Shown here: positions 1 to 9,889 of the stretch, piece by piece
Layout of the letters: each line of letters starts with the position of its first letter
Numbering within the stretch: position 1 is the first letter of the stretch
DNA from: Piezodorus guildinii
Lineage: Eukaryota > Arthropoda > Insecta > Hemiptera > Pentatomidae
NCBI GenBank assembly: GCA_023052935.1
Contig: CM041292.1
Location: 40,012,139 to 40,076,138, forward strand
Direction of reading: 5' to 3'
DNA length: 64,000 nucleotides
Notes under the pieces: model-generated
The model's input: only the letters and a program-made list of their open reading frames with translations
The model's database searches: none
Told to the model about the DNA's origin: nothing
Program-made: the position numbers and the translations under genes

Positions 1-196
1 GATGTCTAAAATTGTGTGAAACCGTACATTTTTTTATTATACCTAATTGAGAGATGTGAATGAATTAATCTATAATAACCATGTAATATCACAAATTGCA
101 TTTGCATTATATTATATAAATACAAAAATGTATGTTGGTGTTCGCATTATAATGTAATATATATATATGAATGTATGTATGATTTCTAGAAAGCAA

Positions 197-222
197 TACT
201 AACATAAAATTAATGATTTTAG
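197..222 (+). promoter_or_regulatory. Putative intron 3' end (branch point and acceptor) upstream of the PI-PLC-like gene
   Basis: A perfect TACTAAC branch-point match lies at 197-203 and an AG acceptor (TGATTTTAG) ends at 222, about 19 nt downstream. The ATG at 265 then follows 42 nt of non-coding sequence. This suggests a 5' UTR intron whose donor and first exon are left of the window. The splice is inferred; the intron could also not exist and 1-264 could be promoter. Confidence 0.45.
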
Positions 223-264
223 GAAATCATCTTTTGGGAGAGGCTGTTTCGAGGGATTAAAAAG

Positions 265-1617
265 ATGATCGCCCTGATTGTTCTCGTAACTTGCTTTGGC
301 TTAAGCATCGCTGGAGAAGGTGGATCTGTATACCTTATCAATCTCAGTGGTTCGGATTGGAAAGTAACACATCGCGAGTCACATGTCATGAATGACTGGA
401 AATTTCCCGACTATCTCAAAAATGGAGACACAGCTCGGGTATATGTAGAGTTCAAGCACAATTCCAAATCTGTTTACGCTCGAATCGACTATGAACTTGT
501 TGGGACCGGAGGGAAAAGCTTTCAAATCCTAGCTCATGGAAAACCTCGCAGATTAGAAGCTCACTATACGAATATAGAAATTGATGGCCAAGCGAAGGGA
601 ATGAGTCGCAACTTAGGCTGGAGGCATAACGGAGATACTAATTTTATAATTATCGGGAAAAACGGAAAATACACTGGCACCAGTTTGGACGGTTCGAACT
701 GGATGAGAAACAACATCGACATCTTAGGAAATAGAAATTTAAAGCAGATTTCCATTCCTGGATCCCATGACGCGGGTATGAGTAGACTCGATGGCCACAC
801 CGCCTTCGGTAGGTCTTGCAATGTAGTCACTCAAAGTCATTCGGTAATAGATCAGTTGAATCTGGGCATGAGATACTTTGATATAAGGCCAGTCATTGGC
901 AATGGTGGTCATTATCTCACTGGACACTATACTCACATCAAAGGTAGCTGGCAGGGTGGTAACGGTCAGTCTATCTCATCCATCATAACTGATCTCAATG
1001 TGTTTACTAAAAGCCACAATGAGCTGATAATAATAAAATTATCGCATTCTCTCAATACCGATGTAGGATCCAATAGCTACAGAAAGTTTAAACAAGAAGA
1101 GTGGGATAAATTGTTCGAAAAACTGGACACAATAAACTTCCTTTATAAAAATGGCAATAGCAATGTAAAACTCGACCAGATAACATTAAATGATTACACT
1201 AATCGTGGATCCAAAGCTTCTGTCGTTTTGATTGTTGATGATCCTGATTCTAAAGTTGAGTTGGGTGCTAGAAAGGGCAATGGTTACTTCTTGCCGAACA
1301 GCTTGGATATATATGATGATTATGCTGGTACCAACAATTGGTCAAAAATGATCAATGACCAAATCAAAAAGATGCATGATCATTCAAACAAACAGTATTT
1401 CCTACTATCCTGGACTCTGACTCAAAGTGGATTTCAAGCTTTCGTATGTAAGCCTTCGATAAAAGATCTCGCCAATCAAGCTAATATTCATTTAGGTTCC
1501 TTCTTGTATAAAGAAGTCACTTCTTCCTCGTACCCCAACATCATCCTTGTTGACGACGTGAAAGACGTAGATGTTGCAGCATTGGCACTAGCTATAAGTA
1601 CTAAAATAATGAAATAA
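265..1617 (+). CDS. Secreted PI-PLC X-domain-like phosphodiesterase
   Basis: Complete 450-residue reading frame without an intron. Residues 1-17 form a typical signal peptide (short N-region, hydrophobic core, AG end), so the product is probably secreted. Residues about 20-150 are a beta-rich N-terminal extension of unknown role. Residues about 155-440 match the PI-specific phospholipase C X-domain fold: PGSHDAGM supplies the first catalytic His168 with Asp169; YFDIRP gives Asp206 and Arg208; GHYTH gives a second His221. The Arg-to-His spacing of 13 equals that between Arg69 and His82 of Bacillus cereus PI-PLC. A C-terminal LLSWTLTQ segment is also typical of bacterial and fungal members. The Y box, PH, EF-hand and C2 domains of metazoan PLCs are absent. 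The family cleaves phosphatidylinositol or related phosphodiesters; the substrate here is unknown. The coding sequence is visibly richer in GC than its surroundings. An AATAAA lies at 1777-1782. The start is the first ATG after a putative acceptor. Confidence 0.85.
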   Translation: MIALIVLVTCFGLSIAGEGGSVYLINLSGSDWKVTHRESHVMNDWKFPDYLKNGDTARVYVEFKHNSKSVYARIDYELVGTGGKSFQILAHGKPRRLEAHYTNIEIDGQAKGMSRNLGWRHNGDTNFIIIGKNGKYTGTSLDGSNWMRNNIDILGNRNLKQISIPGSHDAGMSRLDGHTAFGRSCNVVTQSHSVIDQLNLGMRYFDIRPVIGNGGHYLTGHYTHIKGSWQGGNGQSISSIITDLNVFTKSHNELIIIKLSHSLNTDVGSNSYRKFKQEEWDKLFEKLDTINFLYKNGNSNVKLDQITLNDYTNRGSKASVVLIVDDPDSKVELGARKGNGYFLPNSLDIYDDYAGTNNWSKMINDQIKKMHDHSNKQYFLLSWTLTQSGFQAFVCKPSIKDLANQANIHLGSFLYKEVTSSSYPNIILVDDVKDVDVAALALAISTKIMK

Positions 1618-1776
1618 TTACATACCTTGATGTATAATTGAGTTACAATAATATATTATGACATAATTTCTTTAGTTATAATTAACCATCATTTTATATT
1701 AGGATGTAAATAGATATAAATGTACTCCTTTGGAAATTTTGTATTAAGTTACCTATAATTTCTTCATAAAAAACTG

Positions 1777-1782
1777 AATAAA
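1777..1782 (+). terminator. Poly(A) signal of the PI-PLC-like gene
   Basis: AATAAA lies 160 nt after the stop codon in an AT-rich 3' UTR. It is the best canonical hexamer downstream of the gene, although A/T richness makes chance matches common. The next 220 bases, to about 2004, hold nothing recognisable. Confidence 0.5.
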
Positions 1783-2004
1783 AAAATATAGTTTCACTTA
1801 TATAAAAAAGTTAATCTATATAATTTCTGTCATCATTTTTGTACTTCTTCTATTGGTTTTATTACATTAAGATATATTTAAAGCCAGTTAAAAATGAATG
1901 ATTTTTATTTAAAAAAAACAAAGTTTTGTTAAATCAATATCTTTAAAGAAATAGATATAATATATATATTGTTATTTTTAAAATACTAAAGAATATACAC
2001 ATAT

Positions 2005-2288
2005 TTTGTTTGTTTATTTATTTAACGTCACTTTATATTACTATGGCTAATTGAACGATGCTGCAATGGGAGTCCTAAATTTTGCCTATCCAGGTTTTAT
2101 TAGGATAGGGATCTTTAACGAGTACCTGACATCGCACAGGCTCGGGACTACTTTTTAACCTCCCCTCCGGCATAACTAAGGATTGTTTTGCGCCCATTAA
2201 AAAATCCTTGGACCACCAGCGGATTTGAACCCGTGACCTTTGGCATAGGAGGCTGTCATGCTAACCACACAGCTACAAGTGATCCCAA
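2005..2288 (-). repeat. SINE-1 copy (tRNA-derived SINE)
   Basis: Near full-length copy in reverse orientation. On the minus strand a tRNA-like head has an A box (GCTGTGTGGTTAGCATGAC) and a B box (GGTTCAAATCC) near 2220-2285, followed by a conserved body and an (AAAT/AAAC)n tail at 2005-2027. The flanks share an imperfect ACATATTTT-like duplication. Seven of the eight other copies in the window align well over the body; the copy near 53.3 kb is strongly diverged. Confidence 0.8.
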
Positions 2289-2654
2289 CATATATTTTAT
2301 TTTATTTTCATTACTGCTTTTTCTGTATATTTTGTATTACTGTGCATTAAACATTTTTTACTGTAATATACGAAAATATAACAAAACTGAACAATTATTG
2401 GTGCATATTTATTTTCTTCAAAACTTGTTCGGTCTTTGTTGCAATCTTAAGAGTAATGTAATATTAATATAATATTACTTAAATCCCAGATTGCATCTAG
2501 TTTGATCATTTACACCATGAGTTTTAGGGGTATTTATGGACGAAATTTCTGTTTTTTTACAATATATCCCGGTTTCTTGATTAAAAAATTCTGATACATT
2601 TTTTCTCCATCTTCAGAAATAACTGAGTTTTTGAATTAAAACATTTTTTATCAG

Positions 2655-3300
2655 ATACCACAAACAACAAATACAGTAACGTACTTGGGACTAATCTTTG
2701 ACAAAAGATTGACATGGGGCCCACACGTCAAAACAAAACACAAAACTTTAAACTTTCGACTCTGATTATTATATTCGATACTACATAAACACTCTAAATT
2801 ACGCATAAGACAGAAGCTTAACGTATATACTTATTTATTAAAACCTATTTGGACTTACGCATGCCAAATTTACGGACCTGCTAAAAAGACACACATTCAA
2901 AAAATACAAACCTTTCAATCCAAATTTTTAAGACTGACAACGAACTCACCACCTTTTATTTCAAACGATACTCTTCATACCGACTTACGTATTCCGACTA
3001 CAACAAACCACATTCGAATGTCGTACAAAAGATTTTACGACCAACTACATGGACACACTAATCAATTTGTTCAAAATATGGCTACAACTGACATCCCTGA
3101 CATAACTCGGCGTAGACTGAAAAGGAGTTGGATGAGGGACCTCCTAGCCTAAAATAATAGATCCTGTTTGAATGTCAGGAGGATACACCACTGGGTGCTG
3201 TCTCCCTCATGCCTAACCATGCCATGTCTCCTTGTTTATAAAATCCCATTTGCTTATTGTAAACATTTTACAGGTGCAAATAAAATCATTAATAACAAAA
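2655..3300 (+). pseudogene. LINE 3' end relic (family L-A), reverse transcriptase C-terminus plus 3' UTR
   Basis: Conceptual translation near 2680-2755 gives TYLGLIFDKRLTWGPHV, the classic block after the RT thumb in jockey-like LINEs, followed by a stop. Later pieces match the C-terminal region (a Y-L-L-K-P-I-W-T-Y-A segment near 2832). The 3' UTR ends in ACAGGTGCAAATAAA and an A-rich tail. The same family recurs, 5'-truncated, near 11.3, 24.3, 55.2 and 60.6 kb. Stops and frameshifts show it is dead. Confidence 0.7.
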
Positions 3301-3329
3301 AAACAAACAAAAAAAAAACATTTTTTATC

Positions 3330-3480
3330 AGTCGCCATTTAAAAATTAATCGGCTGAGATCAACGATGTTAGGATCATCGTTGGATGCCCTAGCATTTTT
3401 GTGTTAAATTAAAAAAAAAAAATGGTCTCTTAGTTTAGGAGAAAATCCGTGGACGGTGTACGACGAGCATCGGACAAACT
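3330..3480 (-). repeat. Family X repeat fragment
   Basis: The reverse complement matches the segment at 37.4-37.5 kb and 32.1 kb: a GCAACGATGATCCTAAC block followed by an AATGGCGGCCGATT-like block. Function is unknown; it is probably an old non-coding mobile element. Confidence 0.5.
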
Positions 3481-3552
3481 GATTTTTTTTATTCGTTATT
3501 CTGGGTCTACGTATCCTGAAGTATAAGCCCTCAAATTACGAGGGGAGGTAAT

Positions 3553-4470
3553 TTTTACTTTCACTTACCTATATATGAAATATATAGTAAGGGAACGTAT
3601 TGGGGCCGTAAAATTTTCCGATTCCAGTTTTTAACGGAAATACGCGTGTCTCCTGAGTCCAAATAATCAAGTCCAAAAAAAGTCTGTGGTGTGTGTGTGT
3701 GTGTGGTAAGTCTAGCACGAAAAAAAAAGTAGTACGAAACTGAAATTTGCTTATTTAAGACAACGATACACCTGAGAATCTCAGGTTGAGATGCTTCAGC
3801 AACTTTTTCAATAAAATTGACAGCTTTATACCATCCATTTTGCAACTTTTTACGATTTCATCAAAAACGGCTGTAACAATTTTGATTAAAGTTGATATAT
3901 CGTAGTAAAGACAAATGGGCTTTAATTACATGCATGTTTCATTCTGAATAAAATAGTTTGACGGGACTGAAATGCCGATATTTTAAATTTTCTACCTCTA
4001 AATTACCTTTAATTTTATAGAATCAAAAGAATTATCCATATCATCTCATTAAGATGTATAAAAAGCGGCTAAATTAAATTTTGAACGAATTTGATAACGA
4101 ACTAAAGAAGGAAAGAGAAAGAATATTTTTTAAATGTAATTTTTCATTTTTTGAACATAAGAACAGCAACATAGGTGTAAAATATACCGCTAGAAAGCTG
4201 AATATTTTAAAAAAAATATATTATCTTTTATACTAAGTTGTAACAGATGAAGTAATGTGACGGATAGAGCGTAAAATTATTACAGATAATTAATTATACC
4301 TAATAATTTAATATTGCTATATTACTTAATTTAAATCATATGTTTCCAACGAAACTGATTGAACTTTTTATTTTAATTAACTTCTAAATTTAAGTTTATT
4401 TAATAGTTCTTAAATTTATTTCAACAGTCGAGGTAAATGAAAGTCGTGCGTAGCCCTTATCAGATTTTTT
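3553..4470 (-). mobile_element. Family H element, near full-length copy
   Basis: Minus-strand copy of a family seen at least ten times here. In plus-family orientation it starts TCTGATAAGGGC (cf. TCTGGTGCACGCAACACAC), then the subterminal repeat CTTTCATTTACC. It ends with a (CA)n tract (at 3690-3705 as TG repeats), the palindrome CTATATATTTCATATATAG and GTAAGTGAAAGT. No coding capacity is visible. The ends are estimated from comparison between copies. Confidence 0.65.
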
Positions 4471-4537
4471 TGTCCATTATATCTCTTGGTAACTTCTTAT
4501 TTTTTTGTTTTTTCTAATCAGTAATTCATAACTAATG

Positions 4538-4928
4538 AATTGAGACGTTGATTTCCAAAAGGTACTGAAGGACATTTTTTACGAAATTGATTTTTTTACA
4601 TATTTGTATTCTAATCATTTAGTTTTATCTAAATATTTTATTTGATTTTATATAATGAACTCTCAAGTCCTTAAAAAACGCGATTTAGAAATGCGGTTAT
4701 TTTCTAAAACTACTAATTACGCCATTATATTTGTTCCAAATCATTCTAAATAAAATCATTTCATAACTTTAATATGATGTTATTATTATAATAAAAAAAT
4801 AATTCTATATTTTAATGCGAAAAGAATCAAATTAGCTAGTTAAATAATATAGTGATGAGAGATTTTCGCGCTTCCTCTAAAATTTCTTAGAATGGATATA
4901 GTACCTTTTGGAAATCAACGTCTCAATT
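4538..4928. repeat. 391-bp stretch bounded by a 28-bp perfect inverted repeat (MITE-like)
   Basis: Arm 4538-4565 (starting AATTGAGACGTTGATTTCCA) is the exact reverse complement of 4901-4928. The interior is AT-rich and non-coding. It could be a MITE or other palindromic element. No clear target duplication was found outside the arms. A partial match to one arm occurs near 14892. Confidence 0.6.
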
Positions 4929-5275
4929 GTTAACTCAAAGATATATATTTACGGTTATAAGTATTTCTTATTTTATTTTTTTGACGTTCCTTAACTGATT
5001 GCCGAAACGTGATTATAAAATCATCATCACCTTATGATTTTTTCTGTTTATAATCTGTCGTTCGAATCTTAGGTGAGACGTCGCTATTACACAGAATAAT
5101 TTGGCTTTAGCCAACACCGCTGAAGTCATCTTTGTTTGTAACATTTTTGACCGGTTATTTTGAAAGACACAACACTCGGTGATGGTATTATACAATTTGA
5201 TGTATGTTTTTATCTTTTGAATACTATTCCTAATCGAATCTTTTATTCATTTTTCTAAATATTCTTAATTATATG
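4929..5275. other. No recognisable feature
   Basis: AT-rich sequence without a credible reading frame or repeat match. A 60-codon minus-strand opening near 5013-5195 has no recognisable domain and is not proposed as a gene. Confidence 0.5.
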
Positions 5276-6203
5276 TTGGGAGGCAGCAAAAATGGCAATC
5301 AACTCCATATGGAAAAATTTCTTCTTAAACAATAGTATACCCTATAAATCAAAACTTGAAGTATTTAATGCCGTTTTTAAATCATTCATAGGATATGGAG
5401 CTCAGGCATGGGGAAGTAAGGAATATATAGAAACTGAAAAACTTTTATATTATTTTATTAAAAAATTATTTAGCCTACCACAAGCCACACCTTCATACCT
5501 GCTGCACATCGAAACAAAAATAGTCCCAATGCTCATAGAAACATTAAAAATACAAAATAACTACATTCTAAAAGTTAAAAATCTACCAAACAATAGACTG
5601 CTATATATCATAAATAATGAAGTCATCAAACAAAATATTTTCTGGATTAAAGATATAAGAGAACTGGCTGAAAAACATAATATTTCTATTGACATTCGTC
5701 TTGAAAACAAATATAACTGGGCTCTAATCTTACAGCAATTTAGGGAATCTCTGACAGGTATTTATAGATCAAAATGGCTATAGTCTTACAAAGGGCTATA
5801 GTCTCAAAAAAAATGTTTGTATATAAAAATTTAGACTATGATTATGGGACACAATATTTATTTGATACCAAATTAAGTTTTAATGGGGCGAAATGGATAT
5901 TTAAAGTAAGATGTGAATTAGTATACCTCAACTATAATAGATTTTGGTCAAATGACAATGTGATTTGCTCTCTTTGTAATAGAAAAGAAGTAGAAAATAC
6001 GTTTCCTTTCCTCGCCACATGCCCTATTTTATCTGAAATTAGAATAAGGTGTTTCGGAAAGAATTATTTAAACACCGATGAAGTTATAAACTATCTTAAT
6101 GGACAGAACTGGATGGCTGTATATAAATATTGTAAAATAGCATGGCCCTACAGATATAAACTTATAAAAGAATTTAACTATATTTAAAAATTATAATATA
6201 TTA

Positions 6204-6245
<42 letters not shown>

Positions 6246-6520
6246 TGTTTATTATTATTGTTTGGTTGTTTTGAGTCTGATAATGATATAGTTGAATAAG
6301 TGAGTGAGTTTGTTTTACTGTTATTGTGTAGTGTAGCGTATATGAATATAGTTACTGTTATATAAATTATAAAATTGAACAGGTCGGCTCCGGACTAGAC
6401 GGTCTAAAAGACCATAGTTCTATTAATGTTTTTTGTTATATGTTATTTTTTTGTTGCAATATGCTGAAAGAAAAAATAAAAAAAAACAGTTATCTATCTA
6501 TCTATCTATATTGGGAGGCA
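5276..6520 (+). mobile_element. 5'-truncated LINE insertion with 10-bp target-site duplication
   Basis: TTGGGAGGCA occurs at 5276-5285 and again at 6511-6520, flanking the insert. The insert opens straight into the C-terminal part of a LINE ORF2 and ends with an A-rich stretch and a (TATC)n tail at about 6491-6508. A (TA)n tract sits in its 3' UTR (6204-6241). The layout is classic for target-primed insertion with 5' truncation. Confidence 0.8.
5292..6187 (+). pseudogene. LINE ORF2 C-terminal region, split by a frameshift
   Basis: Two overlapping frames (5292-5783, 163 codons; 5774-6187, 137 codons) together encode one LINE C-terminus. The first has the post-RT thumb pattern (FNAVFKSFIGYGAQAWG). 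The second has a CCHC-like knuckle CSLCNRKEVENTFPFLATCP in which the usual His position is Phe. The break lies where a short GGCTATAGTC sequence is repeated (5777-5801), so a local duplication probably shifted the frame. It cannot make a functional polyprotein. Confidence 0.7.
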
Positions 6521-6539
6521 ATAACTGAATCATTGTCTA

Positions 6540-7140
6540 CTAATAACACAGAAGTTTCATTAAGTTAGGAAGAAAAGTTTGGGATATCAGCTGTATAGAC
6601 GGTATCGCACTTTGACTCAATAGTTCTTGATTCATATAATAATGTAGGATTTAATCTATGACAAAAAGAAAAAAAAAACTGTTGCTTACATGCGGATCCG
6701 AGGGTACGCAAGCATTGAGGGAAATGATATAGCGGATAACGCTGCTAAGAGATAAAAAAGGAAACTAAGGAAGCTTGGAATCAGAATTGGTAGCAAGTCA
6801 ATCAAGACAACTTACTCAAGTTAATAAAAACCTATACGATACCCTGAAACCTCGTGTTAATCAGACCAAGAAATAGAGCAATTAGTGTTCACAAGATTCA
6901 GGATAGGACACACGAGACTTACACACAAGTCTTTATTTGAAGACACAACTCTACCGATATGTGAACACTGTGAGGAACAAGTCACTACACAAAAAATAAT
7001 GGTGAAGTGCAAGAAATACCAACGAGAAAGAAGAAAGAATGGAAACGGTGGGCTCGAGCTGCTATAGCTATTAGGAAATGATAATAAATTCAACAACAAC
7101 GTAATCAAATTCATCAAACATACTAAATTACTCAACAAAA
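6540..7140 (+). pseudogene. LINE relic with RNase H and C-terminal knuckle
   Basis: Translation near 6690-6760 gives IRGYASIEGNDIADNAAK, the C-terminal end of a LINE RNase H domain (I/R1-type elements). At 6885-7067 a frame continues with FTRFRIGHTRLTHKSLF and a Cys-x2-Cys, the usual segment after RNase H. Stops interrupt both. A short piece near 6575-6610 matches the LINE RT on the opposite strand, so the locus is rearranged. Confidence 0.65.
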
Positions 7141-7144
7141 ATTA

Positions 7145-7758
7145 TTTAATCCCAACGTTGCCGCTAACCTAATGCTGTGGTACAAGGCACCAAAATGTCT
7201 AATAAATAAAATAATTGTATATTTTGTTCTCTCCATTAAATATTTAATCTTTCATGATAAGTGGTGGTTTTTTAACACATAAAATTTAAATGTATTTTTT
7301 TGTATTGATGATTGGTGTTTTTTTTGGTCGAAAGGAAACGTTTTAAATGAAATTATTAATGTTTTTAAATAAAGTAGGCAGAATTCAATGACTCCGGTAT
7401 GTACATACTTGACATTTTAAATCCTTTATAGAATAATTTTCTTAAAGTTAAATGATTTATTTCAACATGAACATTGAGAAACTGGAAAGTTACTAAGTGC
7501 TACAAGGAACAATATAATCTATTTTACTGGATTTTGCTGTTGAATTAATAGCTGTAACCCTTAAAAGCACAGATATTTAATTTAAATAATTCGCCCTACT
7601 AACATTTTGAATATATCATTTTTTCAAAATAATAATTTCAAAAATAAATATTTTACCAAAATTTAAAATGATTATTCATTTTTTGTCTATAAAACAGCAA
7701 AAACAAAAGAAAAGATGTATGTTACCTCATCATAATCTGTTTAAGATATGCCACAACA
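7145..7758. other. No recognisable feature
   Basis: AT-rich, no protein-like frame. Contains scattered T and A runs only. Confidence 0.5.
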
Positions 7759-7765
7759 TCGAACA

Positions 7766-7808
<43 letters not shown>

Positions 7809-8049
7809 TCATTGAGCAATATTACAATCTGTCCAATTCAGGACATTTTTAATAGTGATAACGTACAATATTCATACTACATTCACACGATATATACAAA
7901 ACTATAAATTTATATAATAATAATAATAAAATATATAAAATCAATAAAAATATTATACAAAATAAAATCAATAAAAATATTAAAAATATAATAAAATCAA
8001 TAAAAATATTAATATATAAAATCAATAAAAATATAATATTCGAACAAGT
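7759..8049 (-). mobile_element. Retroposed LINE 3' UTR with poly(T) and 10-bp target-site duplication
   Basis: TCGAACAAGT at 7759-7768 is repeated at 8040-8049. Between them is a 38-T run (7769-7806; poly(A) on the minus strand), then about 230 bases. Their reverse complement resembles the 3' end of the jockey-like LINE at 63.3 kb (shared TATATCGTGTGAATG-like block and TTGTAATAT...CTCAAT before the A tail). A 19-25-bp TAAAATCAATAAAAATATT unit is repeated about four times at 7930-8038. It is a very short 5'-truncated insertion. Confidence 0.7.
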
Positions 8050-8066
8050 AAAAAAAAAAAAAAAAA

Positions 8067-8690
8067 TAATTATGAAATATTATCTACATTTAGATAATCT
8101 CTAGACTTCGCCAAAAGACTATTGACTTATTTCTATTTTCTCAAACTTTTCCTAAAGGCTCGAAATAATAATCCAATCACAATTATCAAATATTGTAGAA
8201 AAGTCTACATGATCATCTCTATTCAGGTTTCTGACTCGGCTTTTCCACACAATCCAATATCCTCATAATCACTAGCGGCGTACTTACCGCCATGGGTCAA
8301 AAAAAAAAAAACTATCAATATTAATACTTCTGGTATTTTTAACCTCTAACTGGTGAGGTGAAATGTATAGTCAAAATTGGTGAGGTGGGGTCTCTCAGAC
8401 TCCAAACCTTATTTTATTTTATTTTTTTTAAATCATGAAACATCTAGAACTGTTTATTCTTGTCAAATACGTTAAGCACCATACGAAAGGATGCTTATAA
8501 AATTAAATAAATGCCTGATATTATTAAATACATTTTATTAATACTTTTTTCTTTTTTTTAATGTTATATTTTAAGCAACGAAAACCTTTGTAAACTAATA
8601 TATCAAAAATTCCATATCTCAAAGTTTATTACATTTAAAAAACGGAAAATGATAAACAAAAAATTAAACTTTTATGTTGTAAAGAAAGTA
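8067..8690. other. No recognisable feature
   Basis: AT-rich with short homopolymers; no protein-like frame and no match to the repeat families described here. Confidence 0.45.
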
Positions 8691-8693
8691 TGC

Positions 8694-8840
8694 TCAGCTA
8701 AAATTAGGCACAGTTTTATAATAGAAAAACGAACATTGTCCACAAATATTTTGTTCACGTTTAATACTAACTATAGATGACTTCCTATCCTTGTTTCTTG
8801 GACAAAAATAACATCTGATTTTCTTCGGAGGGGCCTCCTG
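8694..8840 (-). pseudogene. piggyBac-like transposase C-terminal Cys-rich relic
   Basis: On the minus strand a frame ending in TGA (8694-8696) reads PPKKIRCYFCPRNKDRKSS, then about 15 residues, then ICGQCSFFYYKTVPNF. The C-x2-C...C-x2-C spacing just before the stop, followed by an aromatic-rich FYYK, resembles the C-terminal zinc-binding domain of piggyBac transposases. The upstream DDD catalytic part was not found. A LINE knuckle or other zinc ribbon is possible. Confidence 0.4.
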
Positions 8841-9089
8841 ACTATATGTTTTAGATCCTTCTGGGTTTTATTCTCTAATAATGATAGAGCTTTAAACTGT
8901 AGCTTTCGGGGAAGTCTGTGATTTTATGACCATCTGGTCATGTGATCCTTTAACAAGGATGATCCCAGCTCCTTAATAGCTATAGCTCAAGCAGCTCTCT
9001 CACTTTTTCTATTCTTACGTCAATATTCCCATTTTAATCACTGTACCCATAAGCAGACGGCTTCCAGATCAAACTATTATTCTCCCCTT

Positions 9090-9400
9090 CCAAGTCATTA
9101 GAAGGATTTTCCAATATTCAGGAAGACCTGCATAGACTCGGTGCGTTTGCAAACTAAAGTAAATGCTATGAAAACTCAGGCAATTGCTTTCTCAGATCCA
9201 ACACAATCCAACAGGATCACTATCGGTTTCTCAGCCAAACACCTAAGTATTATCATTGATCAAACCCTTTCCAGGAAACCCCACTCTGTGCTCTAAAACT
9301 TTTTCTTTGTGCCCGTTATCTCTTACTTACCATCTGAAAGTGAGTAATTTTCTTATCTATGTTCTTTGAGGACAGACTAAAGGGAATTCTAAACATGTTT
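9090..9400 (+). pseudogene. LINE reverse transcriptase fragment (after the catalytic motif)
   Basis: Broken translation gives NIQEDLHRLGAFAN then AMKTQAIAFSDPTQ, the usual L-x-D-L-x-x-L-x-x-W region and KT-x-A-x-x-F motif that follow the RT catalytic block in jockey/I-type LINEs. A stop lies between the two pieces. Bases 8840-9090 hold nothing I can name. Confidence 0.5.
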
Positions 9401-9449
9401 TAAAGATTCATCATACCTTTAACTACTTAAAAGTTAAAAAATAAAATAA

Positions 9450-9550
9450 AAATGAATAAATATTTATTTCATCTAACGTCACTTTATGCTGATGTAGATA
9501 ATCGGACGATGCTTTAGTAGGAGTCATAAATGATTTCCTATATTCATTAA
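9450..9550 (-). repeat. SINE-1 fragment (3' part)
   Basis: Matches the tail-proximal body of SINE-1 (AACGTCACTTTATGCT and AATCGGACGATGCT) in reverse orientation. The tRNA-like head is missing. Confidence 0.65.
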
Positions 9551-9810
9551 GACTATTGTTGATGGACTTACATAAGAGTTAACCTCAATGTTCCAGACTT
9601 TAGGCTATAAAAATGCTCCAAAAATCATAAAACTGAGATGTTTAGGATCAAAATTAAGTTCGTATGTGTGTACCCGAGCGAAAGATACAGTCAGCTTCTC
9701 TTCGCTACTGTGTCTACTACATTCAATTTGTATGTAATATTTGTTATTATTAATTATCAAAAATTATTCGATAGTTTTTAATAGTTATTATTGATAAGTC
9801 ATAATAATTA

Positions 9811-9815
<5 letters not shown>

Positions 9816-9864
<49 letters not shown>

Positions 9865-9889
9865 TATATAAATAAATATATATATATAC
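9816..9889. repeat. (TA)n microsatellite
   Basis: Nearly uninterrupted TA dinucleotide run with a few A/T slips. Confidence 0.9.

Noticed and set aside
6185..6520. CRISPR-like array from the TATC and TA repeats
   Set aside because: Simple microsatellites in a LINE 3' end, without spacers, in a eukaryotic context.
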